Source of the DNA: Bos javanicus
Lineage: Eukaryota > Chordata > Mammalia > Artiodactyla > Bovidae
Direction: 5' to 3'
DNA: 64,000 nucleotides
Assembly (NCBI RefSeq): GCF_032452875.1
Contig: NC_083870.1
Location: 8,370,001-8,434,000, forward strand
Position numbers and translations under genes: made by a program. Below the pieces are notes generated by a model. That model saw nothing but the letters and a program-made list of their open reading frames with translations. It was not told the DNA's origin and did not search any database. Below, in pieces: positions 57,901 to 64,000 of the stretch. Within the stretch, counting starts at the first letter, position 1. The number at the start of each line of letters is the position of its first letter.

Positions 57901-60900
57901 ATCCATGGGGTCACTATGGAGAAGGCAATGGCACCCCACTCCAGTACTCTTGCCTGGAAAATCCCATGGATGGATAAGCCTGGTGGGCTGCAGTCCATGG
58001 GGTCGCTAAGAGTCGGACACGACTGAGCAACCTCACTTTCACTTCTCACTTTCATGCATTGGAGAAGGAAATGGCAACCCACTCCAGTGTTCTTGCCTGG
58101 AGAATCCCAGGGACGGGGGAGCCTGATGGGCTGCCGTCTGTGGGGTCACACAGAGTCGGACACGACTTAAGTGACTTAGCAAGAGCAAGAGCAATACTTC
58201 ATTTTTACCACTACTAATTGACAGCTTGTACCCTCAAGAGGCTTACTATTTAGTTTGGGAAATAAGTACATATGAGAAACTAGTAACACAGGTCAAATTT
58301 ACAAGTTGCCAAGTAAGTTGCTTGCTGCTGCTGCTGCTGCTGCTAAGTTGCATCAGTTGTGTCTGACTCTGTGTGACCCCACAGACGGCAGCCCACCAGG
58401 CTCCCTCGTCCCTGAGATTCTCCAGGCAAGTACACTGGAGTGGGTTGCCATTTCATTCTCAAATGCATAAAAGTGAAAAGTGAAAGTGAAGTCGCTCAGT
58501 CATGTCTGACTCCTACGACCCCATGGACTGTAGCCCACTAGACTCCTCCGTCCATGGGATTTCCCAGGCAAGAGTACTGGAATGGGTTGCCACTGCCTTC
58601 TCCGGTAAATTGTTTAGCTAAGTATTTAAAGAAAGGAAAGAAGTCTGTGATGACTTCGTGGAGGCAAGATATAGGCTGCTTCTTAAATACAGGGAATGAT
58701 ACAGATATGAAGAGAGAAGAGGCATCCTAGGCTATGGAATGAACATATGTCAAATCTTAGAAACAAGGAAGTAAGTATCTGTGGAATTCTTATCTACCAA
58801 GCGGCAGAAGATTAGTGTTGGCAGGCAGTGGGGGATATGGTTCAATTATCAGGATTATTAGAAACGCTTAGGGAGGCCTGAGCACAAGCCAATCACTACA
58901 CTGAGTGGTTTATGTTACTAGCATCTTTTAATCCTTACAATAACGCTATGAAAGTAGGTACTTCATTCACTAGTAAATGGAGGGTTGAGATCTGAAACCA
59001 GACTCTACTTATGCAACCAAAATTCTTCACCCTGGGCTTTGGAGTCAGACAGACCCACGTACAAATCCACCTGTGTCCTCGATCACCTTTTAATTTCCCT
59101 ACACCATGATTTCCTCAAAACTGAGATAATATCACTCTCATAGGGTGCGTTTCCTTGCTGTCTTTTGGGGGTTCTCATAGGGTTATTGTAATGACTAAGT
59201 AAAATAACAGAGAAGGCAATGGCACCCCACTCCAGTACTCTTGCCTGGAAAATCCCATGGACGGGGAGCCTGGTGGGCTGTGGTCCATGGGGTCGCTAGG
59301 AGTTGGACACAACTGAGTGACTTCACTTTCACTTTTTGCTTTCTTACATTGGTGAAGGAAATGGCAACCCACTCCAGTGTTCTTGCCTGGAGAGTCCCAG
59401 GGATGGCGGAGCCGGGTGGGCTGCTGTCTCTGGGGTCGCACAGAGTCGGACACGACTGAAGCAACTTAGCAGCAGCAAGTAAAATAACGCATACAAAAAA
59501 CACTCAGCACATGATAAGCACTCAGCTATTATTACTGTTAAGTTTTCTGAAAGGTAACTGGAAGTTCCTCTAAAGGTTTTTGAGCAAAAGAATGAATGGC
59601 ATAGTATAAAACAATGTTTAGGGAAGATAAAGGTGATGAAATTGTACAGGACAGCTGAAGGGGAACTAGATCAGTGCAGGAACCCATCAAAGAGATTCCC
59701 AAGATAATCAAGGTCTAATATAAAATAAACCAAACCAACAAAGGGCAAGATAACCAGATGTGAAACATTACTACAAAAGAATCTGCATGGTTTGGTGACA
59801 TATTGAAAATAGACATGGGGGGGAAGAAAGAAAAAAGAGCCAAAGGTGACTGAAAAGTTTCAATCCTAAGGGATTAGGAAAATGAGGGAGTCATTGATCA
59901 AAATTAAAAATCACAAGAAGGGCTAGTTTTATGACGGGGTGGGGGGGGAGTTTCATATTTAGAAAGGTTTCATTTGGGTGCCAGTGGGAAAACACTCCTT
60001 TAGCACGAAATATATTAAACCTCTGGAAAAAGCTGAAGCTAAATATATAAATATGGTAGGGATCTTCAAGCGTTGTCTGGACTCTCCTCTTTCTTTTCCG
60101 TTGGAATATTCTACTTGATAAATACCTCCTATTATCATTATTATCATATGTGGTGAGTTGCAAGTAGACTATTGCAAGCAAAAAGAGTTGGGGGCTAAAT
60201 TTTGCCTCAGACAGACAGCTCAAGAGCACTCAGAAATCAGGGTAGGCCAGGGAAGTGTATAGGTTGGGACAGTGACCCTGGGCACTCACCATTCCAAGGG
60301 GGAGGTTTCCAGTGGGCTGTTTCCTTGGTGGGGTACATGACAGCACCCCCATACTGCTCTGCCCATTCCACATCTGGCTGCCACTGCCGAGCACCCCTGG
60401 GGAGGTAATGACAAATCCTAGACAAAAGGCCTGAACAGTGCTTGGATCCTCTGTTCCCATTCACTTTCACATGGGCCCTGGGAAGCGTGTCTGGGATTCA
60501 TCAATGCCAAGTCCGTGACAGAGCTGTGTAACTCTGGCAGAACAAACTGGAACTCTAGAAGTTCCGTTCTTACTAATAACATTCCCGGAATCACTTCACC
60601 CAACAACCCTATGCATGCAAAGATAGGGATCCCAGGTCCTTTAATTTATGGTCATATTCATGGTTCCCATCTTAGTGAATACGAATCCAAGAAAGGCGTT
60701 TATTCAAGGTCAACCGAAGAGTAAGAAAAGGGGGGTGGGGCATGATCGCTCCTTGGCTCTGCTCAAGTATGGCCAGAGGGATGCACTGAGGCCCGGGGAT
60801 TCTTGGTTTACGTTCCTCCTTTAAGTCCATCGGGGTTGTTTTCCTTTTCTTTCATAGCGTCTAAGGAGACTTTTCACCAGTCGCGCCCCACCCCTTATGG

Positions 60901-61284
60901 GGCTGGTAGGAGCAGCCGGGCGTATGGGGGGTGGGTGACATATCGCTAATGCTGAGGGGCAGCGTCTCCCTCCACATGATTTCAGCCCTGGCAGATGGAG
61001 TTGAAACAATCTTTCCTCCTTCCTCCAGAACAGGTACCGCTGGATCCCGGAACCCGAGAGAGCAGGCCAGGGAGAGGGGTCACGGGCCCGGGTCATTCTT
61101 TCCTAGGGGGTCATAGGGCCCGTGGAGCTCCCAGACTCGAGAAACCCCAGCCCTGGAGACGGCGCAACGGGCGCCGCCCTTGGTCTCACCTGCTGGGCTG
61201 AATCGGCAGTCGGACCCCAGCCCCGGGCCGCAGCACCTGGGCCGCGGCGCCCCGCAGGCGGCGCAGAGCCCTGAGCGCCGCCAT
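51966..61284 (-). CDS. NDUFS2: NDUFS2, 49-kDa subunit of mitochondrial complex I
   Basis: Core subunit of NADH:ubiquinone oxidoreductase, forming the quinone site in the matrix arm. Coding exons in order: 61190-61284, 60290-60396, 57121-57311, 55474-55594, 55213-55325, 54717-54791, 54470-54547, 54261-54346, 53937-54056, 53124-53253, 52636-52731, 52382-52465, 52193-52250, 51966-52003. Joined length 1392 nt, 463 aa, as in bovine and human. Residues 1-33 are an Arg-rich mitochondrial presequence ([20 protein letters not shown]). His92 in QHPAAHG and Tyr141 in YFDRLDY are the quinone-site residues; Arg118 in LLHRGTEK is the dimethylated arginine of the bovine enzyme. The C-terminus is FGEVDR. Odd points: an exact 54-bp tandem duplication spans the end of exon 3 and its donor, and the exon 10 donor is the weak GTTGGC beside a SINE. 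The ATG sits in a CAAGATGGCGGC YY1-type motif. Confidence 0.97.
53038..53115 (+). repeat. BovA SINE fragment beside an NDUFS2 donor
   Basis: GTGGGGTCACGAAGAGTTGG, then ACAACTGGGCAACTGAATAA. Its edge is about 8 bases from the exon 10 boundary at 53124. Confidence 0.8.
54927..55075 (+). repeat. tRNA-derived SINE in NDUFS2 intron 5
   Basis: GGGGATTCCCTGGTGAAAAA head, GGGTTCGATTCCTCGTCAGG box B-like part, and AAATAAATAAAAATACATAA tail. Confidence 0.85.
57053..57161 (-). repeat. NDUFS2: Exact 54-bp tandem duplication across the NDUFS2 exon 3 donor
   Basis: Copies 57053-57106 and 57107-57160 are identical, and base 57161 continues the match. Each copy includes exon 3 coding sequence (GGCACTGAGAAGCTC on the minus strand through CTGCAG) and the donor GTGTGTGGGG. 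The inner donor at 57121/57120 gives the normal protein; the outer one at 57067/57066 would add [18 protein letters not shown] in frame. Confidence 0.95.
57555..57795 (-). repeat. MIR, antisense, in NDUFS2 intron 2
   Basis: AATATGCCAGGCACTACTCT, TGAAGAAACTGAGGCCAGAA and AAGTGGCAGAGTCAGGATTT, then CCACACTCTTAACCACTA. Confidence 0.85.
57833..58190 (+). repeat. Bov-A2 SINE array (three BovA units)
   Basis: BovA monomers start near 57836, 57917 and 58062; tail GTGACTTAGCAAGAGCAAGA. Confidence 0.88.
58322..58606 (-). repeat. Bov-A2 SINE, antisense
   Basis: CTGCTGCTGCTGCTGCTGCT tail and two inverted BovA monomers ending GCCACTGCCTTCTCCGG. Confidence 0.9.
59211..59476 (+). repeat. Bov-A2 SINE with 12-bp target-site duplication
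   Basis: Full BovA dimer with the CAGCAGC tail. AAGTAAAATAAC occurs at both sides (59199-59210 and 59477-59488). Confidence 0.93.
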
Positions 61285-61700
61285 CTTGCCCGCCGTGCAC
61301 TGCTGGAAGGAGAACCTGGCGGAAGTGCCTCTAGCGCGCCTCCTTGCGGGCTTCCCGCGTATCGGCGCCACGCACCCGCCCTTTTGCAAGCTGGCTGGGT
61401 CGCCGCTCGCTAACCTGACACCATCCGGGTTCTGCGCCTCGGCTTCATTTTCGCTTAAACACCTGAGGCTGGGGACCGTGCTTCCCACCGCTCCTGACGG
61501 GCTCTTCAAAGGCTGAGCCACAGAAACTTGCCACCGCTGCCGCTGGCAGCGGCTCCCCTCACGCAGCCTCGCCGCGCTGCCCGTGCTCGCCTTTGAAAGT
61601 GTCCTGCCGCCCGGTCCCAGACGCACACTGACATGGAGACCCTTCCCCACTTTCTGCCTGCGCCGCTCTGTTGCTGTAGTCCTGCCCTTCTAGGGTAGCG
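61186..61700 (-). promoter_or_regulatory. NDUFS2: NDUFS2 CpG-rich promoter and first exon, YY1-type motif at the ATG
   Basis: CpG-dense from about 61.1 to 61.6 kb, without a clear TATA box. CAAGATGGCGGC overlaps the ATG (plus-strand GCCGCCATCTTG at 61277-61288), the YY1 arrangement common in nuclear genes for mitochondrial proteins. The start site is not fixed. Confidence 0.65.
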
Positions 61701-62644
61701 CCAGGCTTTGCCAGTTACCTTCTTATCCCCAAATCCAAAAGATTTGGAGCAGAGGGAGCTAGCTAATTTCCAGATGGCCTAAATGGGTTAGGGAAAAGGG
61801 GCCCAAGTGGGACTGGGCGGGTCTGAGAACTCCCGCCAAACCTGAATGGAAAAAAAGAGGAGGAGGCCAAGGCCACCAGCATTGGAACAGGCTGCTGGGG
61901 TGTGTAGGAGTCGCCTCATCCTAGCGGAGGAGAGGAGGTCCCCTGTAGGTGACCCTGATATCTGCCAGCTTTCCAGAACCTACAGAATTACAGACTCGGT
62001 AAATGCCCTTAGTGATCCCTAGCATCCCACTTCCATCCCTGGTCAGTCTCCTTTACCTCATGTGTTTCTGACCTGGCCTCTCCCGTGGCCAATGGCATAG
62101 AAATGTGGTACCATAGGAGTCTGATCCCAATTCTGTGCGGTACAGACAAAGAGGAGTTTCCCAGCCTTGGATCTGGTTCCTGTTCTCTTGGCCTCTAAGC
62201 TGAGCTCCAGCTGGGCCACCCGTTGAGTTTGCACATCCCTTCCACTTGGGGTCTGGACAGAGGCTTTCCCCCAGATATCCCCCTGAGAAGGTCCCTGGGC
62301 CAGAGCCCACCAGCAGTGCCGCAGGGTGGGACAGACAGACCAAGAGAGTGGCAGACACAAGTAACTCTTAGCTTCAAATAAAGAGGGGAAAGGCAAACTT
62401 CTAGTTAACCTAATGGGAACTGTACCAAAGGGTGGGGCCATATCCCACGCTGTGGGAACTGACGATAAAGACTGGGCAGCCCCCAAGAGCCAGGCAGAGG
62501 CTGGGCCTCCCTGCCCCCTTCATTCCCCTTCGGCTCCCTGGGCCTTGTCTCCCTGAAACACAGTCAATGTGGTAATAGTGTGGGAGAACGAGGTGGGGAC
62601 TGCATTTTTTTTTTTTTTTTTTTTTGCCTTAATCCAGCCTAAGA
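61701..62644. other. NDUFS2 upstream flank, no gene seen
   Basis: Unique-looking sequence with a T-run at about 62606-62625. The open frames here (for example 62058-62486) show no recognisable domain. Confidence 0.5.
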
Positions 62645-62841
62645 GGTATTTCCCTGGTGGCACAGCAGTGAAGAATCCACCTGCAATGCAGGAGATGCAG
62701 GTTCCATCTCTGGGCCGGGAAGATGCCCTGAAGGAGGGCATGGCAACCCACTCCAGTATTCTTGCCTGGAAAATTCCATGGACAGAGGAGCCTGGTAGGC
62801 TAGAGTCCATAGGGGTCGCAAAGAGTCAGACACAACTGAGT

Positions 62842-62881
<40 letters not shown>
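62645..62881 (+). repeat. Bov-tA SINE ending in a (CA)n microsatellite
   Basis: GGTATTTCCCTGGTGGCACA head, BovA body, GACACAACTGAGTCT, then about 18 CA units at 62845-62881. Confidence 0.9.
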
Positions 62882-62885
<4 letters not shown>

Positions 62886-64000
62886 CGCGTGTCAGGATAG
62901 ATGAGAAATCAGGATAGACTCTGGGCTGCTTGGCCCTGGGGGCAACTTGAGCTAGGGTGAGGGATCCTGGGGGGCTGCCTAGGACACTGCATCTTTTGTG
63001 CCTCCGGCCTGCTGCCAGCACCCCCCACACACTCACACACTGCCGCTGTGGCTCTAAGGCCCTTTGTCTCTCACTGCTTAGTCACCCCCTTTGTCCTCGT
63101 CTCAGATGGGGGTAGAAAGGGGTGGTAAGAACCCTCTGGTGATAGCTCCTCTTGCCCCTGCCCCTTCTGGTCTCCTAGCCTTTGTCTGACTCCTGCAACA
63201 TCAACCCCCTCCACTTAGGACCAGGGTCCGGGTGTGTGGTGGGTCCACAGGCGGGTGTGGCAGTCAGAAGCTGGTGGGTGATACAGGAAGCGATGGGCAC
63301 CAGGGCAGGTATTAGCAACCTGAGCAGGAAGGGAAGGGGAGAGGAAGTGTTCTAGCGGATGTGCTGTGGAGGACAGGAGGTGACAAGGCAGAGAGTGAAT
63401 AGGGGCATGGGGGTAGGGGCAGGTGGTCCACCGCTGGGAAAGGAAAGTGCTGACTGCACTCGCCTTCCTGGGGATATCCTGGGGAAAGGAGTGGCCATAG
63501 CACGGGCTGAGCAGAAATCGCCCCTACTTCTGACCCCTTTCCTTCCTTGCCTTGGTAGTCCACCCCCAAGACTCCTTTGCTGAGTTCTCTCCAGTCCCGA
63601 ACCAAGGGAATCATTTTGTTTCCTTTCCCAAACATTACCTCTTCCTCCTCAAGCACTCTCCCCGGCCTGGGCTCTGGGCTTCTGTTTCTCTCAGTGCCTT
63701 AAGTTTCCTATATACACAATGCTGCATCCACTCTCTCCTGCCCCGTGGGGAATGAGAAATAAAGATTACTAGGTATTCCAGGAAACATTGGGTTCTTAGG
63801 ACAAAGTGGGGCCAAAAAAAGGGAACCAAGTGGGGATTCCCTCTGATGGACTGACACAGGGTGTATCCTGAGCAAACAAGTCTTTCCTGTGCTGGGGGTT
63901 GACTGACTTGAGGCTGGGGGAGGGGTTAGGGCAGTTGAGAGTGGGTAAGAGCTAGGCCCGGAGCCTGGGGGAAGCTCCTGGGAACCGGGCCAGGGAAATG
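62882..64000. other. Right-edge flank, probably upstream of ADAMTS4
   Basis: No coding exon recognised. By conserved order ADAMTS4 (plus strand here) should start near or beyond the edge. GC content rises at 63.9-64.0 kb, but no exon can be supported. AATAAA at about 63759 is isolated and probably not functional. Confidence 0.4.

Noticed and set aside
63759..63764. AATAAA as a gene end near the right edge
   Set aside because: No upstream exon or open frame supports a gene ending there.

Overview
This window is nuclear DNA from a bovid ruminant, most likely cattle or a close relative. Genes are split into exons with GT/AG introns. The intervening DNA is full of repeats restricted to ruminants: BovB RTE LINEs, Bov-A2 and Bov-tA SINEs and tRNA-type SINEs, plus older L1, L2-like, MIR and DNA-transposon remnants. 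The gene order PCP4L1 - NR1I3 - TOMM40L - APOA2 - FCER1G - NDUFS2 is the block known from human 1q23, here in reversed orientation. In human the next gene is ADAMTS4; it is not visible here and would lie past the right edge.

Layout. 1-19,078: repeat-rich DNA read as intron 1 of PCP4L1 (minus strand), whose TATA/CpG promoter and 9-nt coding first exon lie at about 19.08-19.35 kb. 19.4-33.1 kb: intergenic, with BovB and L1 copies, including an inverted duplication of one BovB tail. 33.2-37.7 kb: NR1I3 (CAR), plus strand, all 8 coding exons, 348 aa. 38.0-41.4 kb: TOMM40L, minus strand, all 9 coding exons, 308 aa, tail-to-tail with NR1I3. 43.9-45.2 kb: APOA2, plus strand, 100 aa. 48.0-51.1 kb: FCER1G, minus strand, 85 aa. 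51.8-61.3 kb: NDUFS2, minus strand, 14 coding exons, 463 aa. 61.3-64 kb: upstream flank with no gene recognised.

The genes do not form one pathway. Two encode mitochondrial proteins (TOMM40L in the outer membrane, NDUFS2 in complex I) and share YY1-like start-region motifs. NR1I3 and APOA2 are liver genes (xenobiotic sensing, HDL). FCER1G is the immune-receptor gamma chain. All five complete genes were assembled exon by exon; each gives an open frame of the family's usual length.

No new multi-gene system was found. The most notable points are: an exact 54-bp tandem duplication across the NDUFS2 exon 3/donor junction, giving two equivalent donors 18 codons apart; a retained CAR2-type alternative acceptor and an apparently lost CAR3-type acceptor in NR1I3; an inverted duplication that copied a BovB insertion together with its flank; and several well-preserved nested transposon insertions.
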